Source of the DNA: Bacteroidota bacterium
GTDB taxonomy: Bacteria; Bacteroidota; Bacteroidia; 2-12-FULL-35-15
Assembly (NCBI GenBank): GCA_947479085.1
Contig: CANJYB010000014.1
Location: forward strand, 1 to 64,000
Length of the DNA: 64,000 nucleotides
Reading direction: 5' to 3'
The first letter of the stretch is position 1; the number at the start of each line of letters is the position of its first letter. The position numbers and the translations under genes are program-made. The notes below the pieces were generated by a model that had not been told where the DNA came from, ran no database searches, and saw only the letters and a list, made by a program, of their open reading frames with translations. Shown piece by piece: positions 36,357-44,164 of this stretch.

Positions 36357-36364
36357 CAAATTTA
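36357..36364 (-). promoter_or_regulatory. Bacteroidota -7 element for the tolC-like gene
   Basis: TAAATTTG matches TAnnTTTG and ends five bases before the ATG, placing the transcription start at or next to the start codon. Confidence 0.5.
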
Positions 36365-36687
36365 ATTAAATGCTTGGTATGTTATACTTTATTCCACATT
36401 ATTTACTTTTTATTCATTCGTAGTATGGTTTGTTTAACAGCATCCATTGTCAGAAAACATTTACCGATTAGTTGTTTTTTAAATCATCAGGGCAGATAGC
36501 TAATCTCACTTTGTTACCTGTCTTCCCGCCCTCGCGCGGTATCTTTTTTTTATTTCTTCACTCCGAACTGGTTCCTTTTATTGGTTTGGAGGTTTCTGCA
36601 AAATAATACCCTTTCCGGGAAAATAAAAAAAAGGATACTTCGCACGGGTCGGGTGCAGATGGACGGTGTGTGGCTTTTTACTTATAT

Positions 36688-36716
36688 CCCTGTCAGGGTT
36701 TCGAACCCTGACAGGG
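36688..36716. repeat. Perfect palindrome, REP-like
   Basis: Arms CCCTGTCAGGGTT / AACCCTGACAGGG (13 bp, no mismatch) with loop TCG. It is far from any stop codon and has no T-run, so it is more likely an intergenic repeat than a terminator. Confidence 0.85.
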
Positions 36717-36830
36717 GTAATACCAAAAATTAAAAACATATCGATTAGTTAACCCTCTTTCTACGAAGCTCTGCGTGAGGGATTATCCATACAATAATTT
36801 TTTCTTTATGGAATGAATGAATTCCGCAAA

Positions 36831-36930
36831 GCTCCATTTGAAGCGGAAATCCTTTTTTGATTTTTCATCAAAAAAGATTGGAGCGGAAAGCCCGACCCCG
36901 ATTTTTCATCGGGGGCACGCCCAAAAAAAG
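36831..36930. repeat. REP-like segment with two related hairpins
   Basis: TTTTTTGAT-TTTTC-ATCAAAAAA and CCCCGAT-TTTTC-ATCGGGG have the same GATTTTTCATC core but different outer arms. They are embedded in a compound repeat with GCGGAAATCC / GCGGAAAGCCCGACC and GGGGGCACGCCC. The two hairpins look like diverged tandem copies of one palindromic unit. Confidence 0.65.
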
Positions 36931-36941
36931 TTTAAAATTAA

Positions 36942-36980
36942 AAAGTCCAAAGTTGGCTGTGTACCGCAACTTTGGACTTT
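36942..36980 (-). terminator. Intrinsic terminator
   Basis: A 14-bp perfect stem (AAAGTCCAAAGTTG / CAACTTTGGACTTT) with an 11-base loop lies 24 bases past the minus-strand stop at 37005 and is followed by a short T-run on that strand. Confidence 0.7.
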
Positions 36981-37004
36981 CAACTTTTTAACTTTTAACT
37001 CTTT

Positions 37005-37655
37005 TTACAACGCCATCACCGTTACCACCTCGCTATAAGTTAGGTCCAGGTCGGTGCCCATGGCAAAGGAAACAAACTTGTATGCCTTACCGGGAATAAA
37101 TCCTTCTATTTCGCCATAGCGGTGGCCGGCATAATAAAACGTCCAGTTGGCAGGGTTCAAATCAGGATTGGTAGCAAGGGTGTACATCACTCCATATCTT
37201 AATCCGGAGCCTTTTACTTTTGTAATAAAAAATTCCATTTTGTTAACTACCGTTAAACTGGTAACACTGATAATAGATTCATCCAGCTTGCCTTGTGCTT
37301 CGCTTTCTTTTTGCAGTGGATAGCCAGTTTTTTTGAGCATGGTCAAATCTCCATTACAATAGGTGTTGAGCCAGTTTCCATTTTTAGTTACTGCCCTTTG
37401 CACATTATTGCGGGCAGCATCGGTGTCGGCAGTTTGTCCTGCATAGGGGGCCGCAAGGCGAATGGTGTTAAACTTGTTTATCAAATCGCCAAACGTATTG
37501 GGAGGCAATGGGCCTATAACTCCCATGGTGACTGGCAAGCCGGTAAACATGGCTGCATTGAGTGTTAAAAGATTAAAAATAAAAATGATGGTATCTGAAA
37601 ATACCGGATCGGATAATTCACTAAAATCTGTGTTTAGTTTAGGAGCTTTTGGCAT
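37005..37655 (-). CDS. Cytosolic or non-classically exported protein with FN3-like C-terminal half
   Basis: This 216-residue protein has no signal peptide (MPKAPKLNTDFSELSD). The N-terminal half is helical (residues about 20-105, with GPLPPNTFGDLINKFNTIRLAA and AARNNVQRAVTKNGNWLNTYCNGDLTMLKKTGYPL). The C-terminal half resembles a fibronectin III-like fold (SGLRYGVMYTLATNPDLNPANWTFYYAGHRYGEIEGFIPGKAYKFVSFAMG). Function not recognised. It has its own terminator and is bordered upstream by the 21/42-bp array and downstream by REP-like palindromes, so it sits in repeat-rich accessory DNA. Confidence 0.75.
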   Translation of the reverse strand: MPKAPKLNTDFSELSDPVFSDTIIFIFNLLTLNAAMFTGLPVTMGVIGPLPPNTFGDLINKFNTIRLAAPYAGQTADTDAARNNVQRAVTKNGNWLNTYCNGDLTMLKKTGYPLQKESEAQGKLDESIISVTSLTVVNKMEFFITKVKGSGLRYGVMYTLATNPDLNPANWTFYYAGHRYGEIEGFIPGKAYKFVSFAMGTDLDLTYSEVVTVMAL

Positions 37656-38211
37656 GTTGTTGTTGGTTTTTAAAGGTTAATTACTACTTTTTATTTATTT
37701 AACTGATTGATTAAAAGCATTATTTAAACGCACTTAAGAAAATCGTTTTCGAACGTCCGAAAATGAAAAGCGTTCGTGCGCTTTTTAAAAGCGGAAGACC
37801 GAAAATGAAAAACGGACGTGCGCTTTTTAAAAACGGAAGTGCGAAAATCAAAAACCTTCGTTCGCTTTTTAAAAATGGAAGAACGAAATTGAAAAACGTT
37901 CGTCCGTTTTTCAAAAAAGGAAGAACGAAAATGAAAAACGCTTGTTCGTTTTTTAAAAGCGAAAGAACGAAAATGAAAAACTTAAGTTCGTTTTTCAAAA
38001 TCTTACTTAAGCTGAAAATTTTCGATTTTGATTTGTTAATTCTGTAAAGAACGCGTTCTGCTTTTTCGGTTATTTATTATCCTGCAATTTTTATTGTTGA
38101 ATAATAAGTAAATGACATTTCCGATAGCAAACATATTTAAAAAACTTTTTCAAAAACAAGCAGAAAGTAAATACAGTTCGGAATAATACTATTCCAAACC
38201 GTATTTCATTA
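37656..38211. other. Gene-free stretch with tandem array, 556 bases
   Basis: Contains the 21/42-bp array B (37737-38011) between the FN3-like gene and the small HTH gene, plus about 200 bases of AT-rich DNA with no recognised feature. The reading frames across the array on both strands are judged repeat artefacts. Confidence 0.8.
37737..38011. repeat. Tandem 21-bp array B with alternating half-units (42-bp super-period)
   Basis: The motif CGAAAATGAAAAAC or a close variant starts at 37758, 37800, 37842, 37884, 37926 and 37968, exactly 42 bases apart. Each 42-mer splits into two related 21-mers, CGAAAAT(G)AAAAACG...GT and CGCTTTTTAAAAACGGAAG.., in which the second five bases switch between AAAAT and TTTTT. 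A-tracts and TTTTTAAAAA dyads recur in helical phase. ACTTAAG occurs at both ends (37732-37738, 38005-38011). One frame on each strand is open across the array, giving 14-residue repeats (for example MKNGRALFKNGSAK), as expected for any stop-free unit with a length divisible by three. Confidence 0.95.
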
Positions 38212-38493
38212 TTAAAGTGGATAATTTATTTCGAACTCTTTAAACCAACCGTAAACAGTGCCTCTTGGAACTCCTGTGGAGGCACTTGCTTCGCCAAACG
38301 TTCGCCCTTTCTTATATAAATCAAAACATTTTTTCTTCAGAATAAGCGAATCTGCCATACTAAATGAAACTTTTTTTGTGCCCAAATATTTATATTGTTT
38401 TACAATTTGATTTTCACCCAGGTCGTCAATCAGGCTAAAATATTCAGCTTCTGTAGGTGTTTGACTTTTTTTGTTCACATTCTCTTTTTTCAT
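38212..38493 (-). CDS. Small helix-turn-helix DNA-binding protein
   Basis: This 93-residue protein ends in a homeodomain-like helix-turn-helix of the resolvase/transposase/terminase-small-subunit type: SFSMADSLILKKKCFDLYKKGRTFGEASASTGVPRGTVYGWFKEFEI (about 43-90), where KKGRTFGEASASTGVPRGTVYGWFKEF is the HTH. The N-terminal 40 residues are polar and possibly disordered. It lacks any catalytic domain, so it could be an orphan regulator, or a remnant of a mobile element. It is 200 bases from array B, and the array lies just past its stop. Confidence 0.75.
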   Translation of the reverse strand: MKKENVNKKSQTPTEAEYFSLIDDLGENQIVKQYKYLGTKKVSFSMADSLILKKKCFDLYKKGRTFGEASASTGVPRGTVYGWFKEFEINYPL

Positions 38494-38809
38494 TTCAATT
38501 TTCTTTTACATTATTAATACTCTATTATTTGTACTAATAAGTTACGGATAAAGAACAGGCGAAAGGGTTTTATTAGCGGGTCCTGCAAAGTCTGGAAGAT
38601 GGCAATTGGTAATAAAGTATTAGTACATTGGGCTTTTTGAAAAAAGTATTTGATTCATTTAACCACAAAGAGCACTAAGATTTTACACATAGGTAAACAA
38701 AGTAATTGCCCGAAACTGCTTTGTGAACTTTGTGTATTTTTTCTTTGTGTGCTTTGTGGTTAAAATTTTAATCGGAAGAAATAATTATCTTTACGGGAAA
38801 TAAAAACAA
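38494..38809. other. Gene-free stretch, 316 bases
   Basis: Contains the large inverted repeat 38658-38764 and a promoter-like TATCTTTA (38786-38793, one base off TAnnTTTG) ahead of the YVTN gene. Nothing else was recognised. Confidence 0.6.
38658..38764. repeat. Long imperfect inverted repeat (MITE-like)
   Basis: Arms TTTAACCACAAAG(A)GCAC (38658-38675) and GTGCTTTGTGGTTTAAA-like GTGCTTTGTGGTTAAA (38749-38764) flank about 75 bases that contain further CTTTGTG / CACAAAG copies. The layout suggests a small non-coding mobile or REP-type element. Confidence 0.7.
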
Positions 38810-40057
38810 ATGAAAACAAAATTCTATTTCATTATAGTTATGCTGATGATAATTTCAGTGAGGAATTGTGTGGGGCAGACGGCTTATATAACTAATTGTA
38901 CAGATTATTCAATATCTGTGATTAACGTTGCCACAAATACTGTGATTGACACAATTTCTTCAGGGGGCTGTCCTTATGGAGTTTCAACAAACCCTAATGG
39001 CAATGAAACATATATTACTAATGAACTGGGTAATACAGTAAGCGTAATAAACACCACTACAGATTCAGTTACTTCTTACATTCCAGTTGGCTCTAGCCCT
39101 ACCGGAATATCTGTAAACTCTAATGGAAGCAAAGTATATGTAACAAACAAAAACTCAAATAATGTAAGTGTTATAAATACTTCTACCCATACTGTATCAG
39201 CTACAATACAAGTTGATCCTTATCCTTGGGGTGTTGCTGCAGATATTATCGGAAATAATGTATTTGTAACCCATAGCAATAGCGCTGGTACTGTTTCTGT
39301 GATTAACGGATCTACTAATTCAATTTCTACTACAATACCTGTAGGGAATAGCCCTCATGGGGTATGTGTTAGTCCAACTGGAATCAGGGTCTATGTTACA
39401 AATTTTGGAGATAGCACAGTAAATGTAATAAATACTATTTCAAATATTGTTTCAGCTTCGATTGTTGTTGGTTCTTCTCCATCAGCGATATGCATTAGCC
39501 CAGATGGAAGTAAGGTTTATGTTTCCAACTGGAATGATAACTCAGTAAGTGTAATAAATACAATAACAAATACCGTTACAAATACAATTTCAGTTGGTAT
39601 AAAACCCATTGGTCTATCACTCTCCCCTGATGGAAGTAAATTATTTGTTGTAAATGAACTTTCCAATACGGTAAGTGTAATAAATACTGCATTAAATACT
39701 GTTACTGCTTCAATCCCTGTTGGTTCTAATCCAATTGCTTTTGGAAATTTCATCTCTTCGTACACTCAACCTGCTGCAATTGCTTCATATAAAACTGAAT
39801 CAGAAAACATTTCCATCTCCCCAAATCCATTTACCTCCCAAACAACAATTACTTTTAATGAAGAACAAAAAAATACAACTATAAAAATAATGGATGTGCT
39901 TGGAAATTGTATTCAACAAAAAACTGCCAATGGTTCGGCAGGCTCACCAACCCGACAACTAACCCTTGATATGAGCGATGTTGCAAAAGGAATTTATTTT
40001 GTGCAAGTAATGCAGGAAAATAAAAATGTGATTAATAAAAAGATAATTATCAATTGA
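38810..40057 (+). CDS. Secreted seven-bladed YVTN beta-propeller with T9SS sorting domain
   Basis: This 415-residue protein has a signal peptide (about 1-23, ending VGQ) and seven blades of about 42 residues with VSVINTxTNTV...IPVGxxPxGIxVxxxGxKVYVTNxxxN (first blade ISVINVATNTV, last VSVINTALNTV), the YVTN/YncE-type propeller. The C-terminus (about 335-415) is a T9SS type A sorting domain (ISPNPFTSQTTITFNEEQKN ... NKKIIIN), nearly the same as that of the next gene. Likely secreted or surface-bound, with a binding role. Confidence 0.92.
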   Translation: MKTKFYFIIVMLMIISVRNCVGQTAYITNCTDYSISVINVATNTVIDTISSGGCPYGVSTNPNGNETYITNELGNTVSVINTTTDSVTSYIPVGSSPTGISVNSNGSKVYVTNKNSNNVSVINTSTHTVSATIQVDPYPWGVAADIIGNNVFVTHSNSAGTVSVINGSTNSISTTIPVGNSPHGVCVSPTGIRVYVTNFGDSTVNVINTISNIVSASIVVGSSPSAICISPDGSKVYVSNWNDNSVSVINTITNTVTNTISVGIKPIGLSLSPDGSKLFVVNELSNTVSVINTALNTVTASIPVGSNPIAFGNFISSYTQPAAIASYKTESENISISPNPFTSQTTITFNEEQKNTTIKIMDVLGNCIQQKTANGSAGSPTRQLTLDMSDVAKGIYFVQVMQENKNVINKKIIIN

Positions 40058-40154
40058 TAGGATAGTACTTACTAATCGCATATTGTTTTATTCAACTTAT
40101 GCACGAAGCAGTTATGCTGGTTTGTACAATGGCAAGAATTAAAAATAAACGCAA

Positions 40155-40982
40155 ATGAAAAAACTACTGGTGATAATTATACTACTAAATTCATTTACCG
40201 GCATCGGGCAAAACTTTTTAAACGGAGGGTTTGAAATAAACACTGCTGTTGGCAACCAGATTAACCTAAGCGCTGCACTTTATAACAACATAATGACCAA
40301 TTCAGTTTCATTTGGAACTTTATGCAATATAGATATTATCACAGATACCAACTTCTGTGGAGTTGGTGCCCAGCAGGGGAGCTGGTATGTGGCACTTACT
40401 GGTGGAAGCACCGATGCCATTTCCCTTGAATTATCTGCACCGTTAAACACAGGACAAACGTATACAGTCTCCTTTTACGACAGATGGGGCATACCACCTT
40501 CGTCTGCCGTATATCCCTTTCAAATAGGACTATCAGCAACAGATACTTCTTTTGGTTCGCTCATATATACCGCTCCTGATGCTAATGCCTGCGTATGGAC
40601 ATTAAGAACATTTACATTTGTGGCTCCAGGCAACGGACAATTTATTACAGTAAAAATAGCCGGTGGAAGCGAAGGTGACACCTGGTGTCATATTGATAAT
40701 TTTACCATGCAACTCCCTGAATCAGTAAATTCTGTGGCCCAAAACAATGAGATGCAGATTTTTCCTAACCCGTTCACTTCGCAAACTACGCTGTCATTTG
40801 ATGAAGAACAAAAAAACACGACTGTTCAGATAACAGATATCTTAGGAAAAACAATTCTGCAAGGAACAATAAATGGCAGGTTGTATGTAATAGATATGAG
40901 CGAGAAAGCCAAAGGAGTCTATTTTGTAAGAATAATGGATGAGAAAAGAAAAGTGGTGAATAAAAAGATAGTTCTGGAGTAG
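40155..40982 (+). CDS. Secreted jelly-roll (DUF642-like) protein with T9SS sorting domain
   Basis: This 275-residue protein has a signal peptide (about 1-18, ending GIGQ), then a carbohydrate-binding-like jelly roll (about 20-190: NFLNGGFEINTAV, QGSWYVALTGG, SLELSAPLNTGQTYTVSFYDRWG, ITVKIAGGSEGDTWCHIDNFTMQL), the pattern of DUF642-type domains. The last 75 residues are a T9SS type A sorting domain (IFPNPFTSQTTLSFDEEQKN ... VVNKKIVLE). It follows the YVTN gene by 97 bases in the same direction and ends at a strong hairpin. Confidence 0.85.
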   Translation: MKKLLVIIILLNSFTGIGQNFLNGGFEINTAVGNQINLSAALYNNIMTNSVSFGTLCNIDIITDTNFCGVGAQQGSWYVALTGGSTDAISLELSAPLNTGQTYTVSFYDRWGIPPSSAVYPFQIGLSATDTSFGSLIYTAPDANACVWTLRTFTFVAPGNGQFITVKIAGGSEGDTWCHIDNFTMQLPESVNSVAQNNEMQIFPNPFTSQTTLSFDEEQKNTTVQITDILGKTILQGTINGRLYVIDMSEKAKGVYFVRIMDEKRKVVNKKIVLE

Positions 40983-40994
40983 TCCTACGGGCTC

Positions 40995-41027
40995 AAACCT
41001 TCAAGGTTTTAAAAACCTTGAAGGTTT
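40995..41027. terminator. Palindrome/terminator between convergent genes
   Basis: Arms AAACCTTCAAGGTTTT / AAAACCTTGAAGGTTT (16 bp, no mismatch) have a one-base spacer. It lies 12 bases from each of two convergent stops and can act in both directions. The internal AACCTTCAAGGTT is itself palindromic, like the REP-type element at 36688-36716. Confidence 0.75.
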
Positions 41028-41038
41028 AACAAAACTGC

Positions 41039-42970
41039 CTACAAAAACTCCCACGCACTTTTATAAGCATTCACACTATCCGCATAATCCAGGAAGCTTT
41101 TATAAAAAGGATGATTGCCAAGAGTTGCGCTATCTCCTATCACTACTAATTTTTTCTTTGCACGGGTAAGCGCCACATTCATTCTTCGGGTGTCCGAAAG
41201 AAAACCAATTTCCATAGTATCATTGGAACGTACCAGGCTGATGTAGATAACATCCCGCTCCTGTCCCTGGAAACCATCAATGGTCTTAATGGCAATCTGC
41301 GAAAGGTAATTTTTCAGAAACTCATCTTCTGCCACTTTGTTAGTCAGGTGTTGCACCTGTTCCTTGTAAGGAGAAATAATACCAATGGTAATCAGTTTGC
41401 CAAACTTATTGTTCAGCTCGTATTGTTCCAAAACAGATTTCAAATGATTGATAAGCAAGGTCGCTTCTTCAGGATTAGCCGTACTCAGGCTTTCGGGATT
41501 GGTAATTTCTGTAAACCCGCAACCGGCAGTATCAATAAAATCGAAAGGTGTACGCAGCAAAAAATCATTATCATCAAAACTTAAAACGGAATCTTTAACA
41601 GAAGTATGCGCCACAAGATTGCTGTTATAAAATTGTTTGTTCGAAAAATTCATGATGGTTTCGTGCATCCGGTATTGAGTATTCAGCATTACCGAAGCAT
41701 TTTCAATAGCCATACTTCTTTCAAACAAAGTTTCTTTCAATCCCGCGTCTTCTGCCCTTTTCGATTTAACTGTAGGAGGCAACTGAAAATGGTCACCGGC
41801 AAATATCACACGGTTACTTCTCGAAATAGGTATCCAGCAGAGAGGTTCCAAGGCCTGTGCTGCTTCGTCAATAAACACGGAAGTAAATTGTTTGTCGCGC
41901 ATCATGCGGTTGGATGAAACTACAGGAGTGCAGGCAATCACCTGTGCTTTGTCAAACTGTTCGTACAATATATAATCTTCCAGCACACGTGCCTCGCTTA
42001 ATATTTTTCTTGCTTCGTTATAATACAGTTGACGCTGCTCCCGTTCTTCTTTTCCAAAAGTTCGTTTGTATTTACCAGCCATCCGGAAATACTCATCAGC
42101 CATTTTCAGGTAGTTCTTTAAATCTTTGTAAGATACATGTGCTGCTATCTTAGCATCTAATGTATTATTCATTACATCTTCCGAAACCCGGGCAGGATTA
42201 CCCAACCGCAATACATTTATTCCTTCGCGATGCAATTTTTCGGTAAGTAAATCCACAGCAGTATTACTTGGCGAACAAACCAGGATTTGTTTTTCTGTTA
42301 AAAGTGTCTGGCGAATGGCCTGTACAAGTGTGGTTGTTTTTCCTGTTCCCGGAGGACCGTGAATAATGGCAACATCTTTTGCAGCCACTATCTTTCGCAC
42401 CGCTTCATTCTGAGATTCGTTTAAACCGGTAATCTTTAATGATTCATCAACTTTATCAAACACAGGAGGTTTTATTCCATACAACACATCACGCAAATGA
42501 GCCAGCCGCGTATGGTTTGCATTGATAACCTTCTCCAATGCAATATCCATCTCTTTGTAACTTGCTTCATCAAACAATAAATTAATACCAAGTTTGCCGT
42601 CATCACACCAGTCGGGAAGTTCATCAACAGAAAGGTTTAACCGGATTTTATTCGGATTAATTATTTTAATGGTTCCGTTCAGTTGTTTTTCATCCGGATG
42701 TTGTTGTGAAAACAAAGCAACATTTTTTCCATTGGAAAACTGGTGCGGTTCATTGTGATTGGTGGTTCGTTCAATATCAATACTTAGGTACTCCCCCAGC
42801 CCAATCTCTGTATTGGTAATTACTACAGGATACCAGGTAACGCCCTTCTCTTTTCGGTAATTAATATTGTTTCTTGCAAAGTGTGCTTTGTACTGCTCAA
42901 AATCTTCTTCCCGCTCTATCTTTAAAAGTTGTCTTAACTCTTTCAGCCGCTCCAATCCTTGTTCCTTCAT
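41039..42970 (-). CDS. Superfamily 1B helicase (IGHMBP2/Dna2-like)
   Basis: This 643-residue protein has an N-terminal beta-rich domain (about 1-165), then a UPF1-like SF1B core: motif I IIHGPPGTGKTTTLVQA (residues 205-214), Ia VCSPSNTAVDLL, II SVFIDEAAQALEP, III VIFAGDHFQLPPT, IV LNTQYRMHETIMNFSN, V IKTIDGFQGQERDVIYISLVRSN and VI RRMNVALTRAKKKLVVIGD. It should unwind DNA or RNA 5' to 3' using ATP. The gene is the last of a compact run that starts with an ABC exporter (45-base gap), an unusual position for a helicase; co-transcription may be incidental. Confidence 0.92.
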   Translation of the reverse strand: MKEQGLERLKELRQLLKIEREEDFEQYKAHFARNNINYRKEKGVTWYPVVITNTEIGLGEYLSIDIERTTNHNEPHQFSNGKNVALFSQQHPDEKQLNGTIKIINPNKIRLNLSVDELPDWCDDGKLGINLLFDEASYKEMDIALEKVINANHTRLAHLRDVLYGIKPPVFDKVDESLKITGLNESQNEAVRKIVAAKDVAIIHGPPGTGKTTTLVQAIRQTLLTEKQILVCSPSNTAVDLLTEKLHREGINVLRLGNPARVSEDVMNNTLDAKIAAHVSYKDLKNYLKMADEYFRMAGKYKRTFGKEEREQRQLYYNEARKILSEARVLEDYILYEQFDKAQVIACTPVVSSNRMMRDKQFTSVFIDEAAQALEPLCWIPISRSNRVIFAGDHFQLPPTVKSKRAEDAGLKETLFERSMAIENASVMLNTQYRMHETIMNFSNKQFYNSNLVAHTSVKDSVLSFDDNDFLLRTPFDFIDTAGCGFTEITNPESLSTANPEEATLLINHLKSVLEQYELNNKFGKLITIGIISPYKEQVQHLTNKVAEDEFLKNYLSQIAIKTIDGFQGQERDVIYISLVRSNDTMEIGFLSDTRRMNVALTRAKKKLVVIGDSATLGNHPFYKSFLDYADSVNAYKSAWEFL

Positions 42971-43015
42971 ATCATTTCATTCATAATTAACAATTCACAA
43001 TTTAGAATTATTTCC

Positions 43016-44125
43016 CTATCCTTGAGGCTCCTGCATACTTTCCATCTGCGGCACTTTAATTTTATCCGTCTTCTTCAATCCATCAACCACCTCTATATTT
43101 ATCCCATCCGACAAGCCCGTTTTTATAAATCGTTTCTCATATTTATCTTTTCCTGTTTCCACTTCCACAAATGTTTTTTCCTTTTCAAATTTTAAAACAC
43201 TTTCGGGTATAGCAAAAGCCTTTTCTTTTTTATCCAATATAATATCAGCATTGGCACTGTATCCGGCCCGAAGCATTGTCCCTTTATTTTTTGATAAAGC
43301 TGCACGAATTAAAAACTGAATAGCGCCATTCTCTGTTACCCCTTTCGGAGCAATGTATTCCAGCTTAGCAGCAAAACTTTCTTTGTCAATAGCACCGATG
43401 GTTAATACTAAATCCATTCCTTCCTTTATTTTCCCGACTTCACTTTCATCCACCTTCCCTTCAAAAATCATTTCACCCATATTGGCCACCGAGGCAATAG
43501 TAGTGCCTTCATTAAACGTATTGCTTTCAATCACATTACTTCCTTCCTTAATAGGAACATCAAGTACCATTCCTGAAATAGTAGAACGAATTAACGTATT
43601 GGTTGCAGTGCCGGCAGATTTAGTAACGCCTTCTTTAATCAATTGAAGGTTGTCTTCAGCAGCTGTTACTTCTTCCTTAGTTGATTTAAGTTTCAATTCA
43701 TAAGGAAGAAAATCTGCTTTTGAAATTACACTTTGCTTAAACAGAATATCATTTCTTTCATATTCCTGTTTCGCATTATCAAAATTAATTTCCGCCTGAT
43801 TCACTCTGCTTTCAGCATTTGCAAGGTTTATCATATTGGGAATGATTTTTATTTTTGCTAACACATCTCCTTGTTTTATTTCCTGTCCGGCAATTACGAA
43901 TAGCTTTTCTATAATACCTGACACCTGCGATTTCATGTTCACTTCTTTGCGAGGGATAACACTTCCCGTAGCAACCGTTTTCTTTACTATTATTGTATCA
44001 AAAGGTGAAACCGTTTGGTAAACCACCGGAGGTTGTTCTGATTTAGCATACAAAAAGTAAATTGTCCAGGCAAAAATGCCTAACAAAATAACAAGCAAAC
44101 TAATCTTTAAAATTCTTTTTATCAT
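43016..44125 (-). CDS. MacA-like periplasmic adaptor
   Basis: This 369-residue protein has an N-terminal transmembrane helix (about 5-26), lipoyl halves (VPRKEVNMKSQVSGIIEKLFVIAGQEIKQGDVLAKI and STISGMVLDVPIKEGSNVI), a shorter coiled-coil hairpin (about 110-185) than the adaptor at 33428, and beta-barrel/membrane-proximal domains. It is encoded 39 bases after a MacB-type permease, so it is the adaptor of that ABC exporter. No TolC gene is in this cluster; the outer-membrane channel would have to come from elsewhere, for example the gene at 34909-36351. Confidence 0.92.
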   Translation of the reverse strand: MIKRILKISLLVILLGIFAWTIYFLYAKSEQPPVVYQTVSPFDTIIVKKTVATGSVIPRKEVNMKSQVSGIIEKLFVIAGQEIKQGDVLAKIKIIPNMINLANAESRVNQAEINFDNAKQEYERNDILFKQSVISKADFLPYELKLKSTKEEVTAAEDNLQLIKEGVTKSAGTATNTLIRSTISGMVLDVPIKEGSNVIESNTFNEGTTIASVANMGEMIFEGKVDESEVGKIKEGMDLVLTIGAIDKESFAAKLEYIAPKGVTENGAIQFLIRAALSKNKGTMLRAGYSANADIILDKKEKAFAIPESVLKFEKEKTFVEVETGKDKYEKRFIKTGLSDGINIEVVDGLKKTDKIKVPQMESMQEPQG

Positions 44126-44164
44126 AATGTCTTTTAATTTTTAATTCCAAATTCTTAATTGCTT

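Larger units (their letters stand above)
36352..37004. other. Gene-free, repeat-rich stretch, 653 bases
   Basis: No credible gene. It contains the tolC promoter, a perfect 13-bp palindrome (36688-36716), a REP-like segment with two hairpins sharing the core GATTTTTCATC (about 36855-36913), and the terminator of the following minus-strand gene (36942-36980). Confidence 0.75.

Noticed and set aside
36817-37038. 73-codon plus-strand frame
   Set aside because: Made of REP-like hairpins and the terminator of the 37005 gene.
37763-38047. 94-codon plus-strand frame across array B (and a 92-codon minus-strand frame)
   Set aside because: Both strands are open because the 42-bp unit contains no stop in those frames; no promoter, no signal peptide or known fold.
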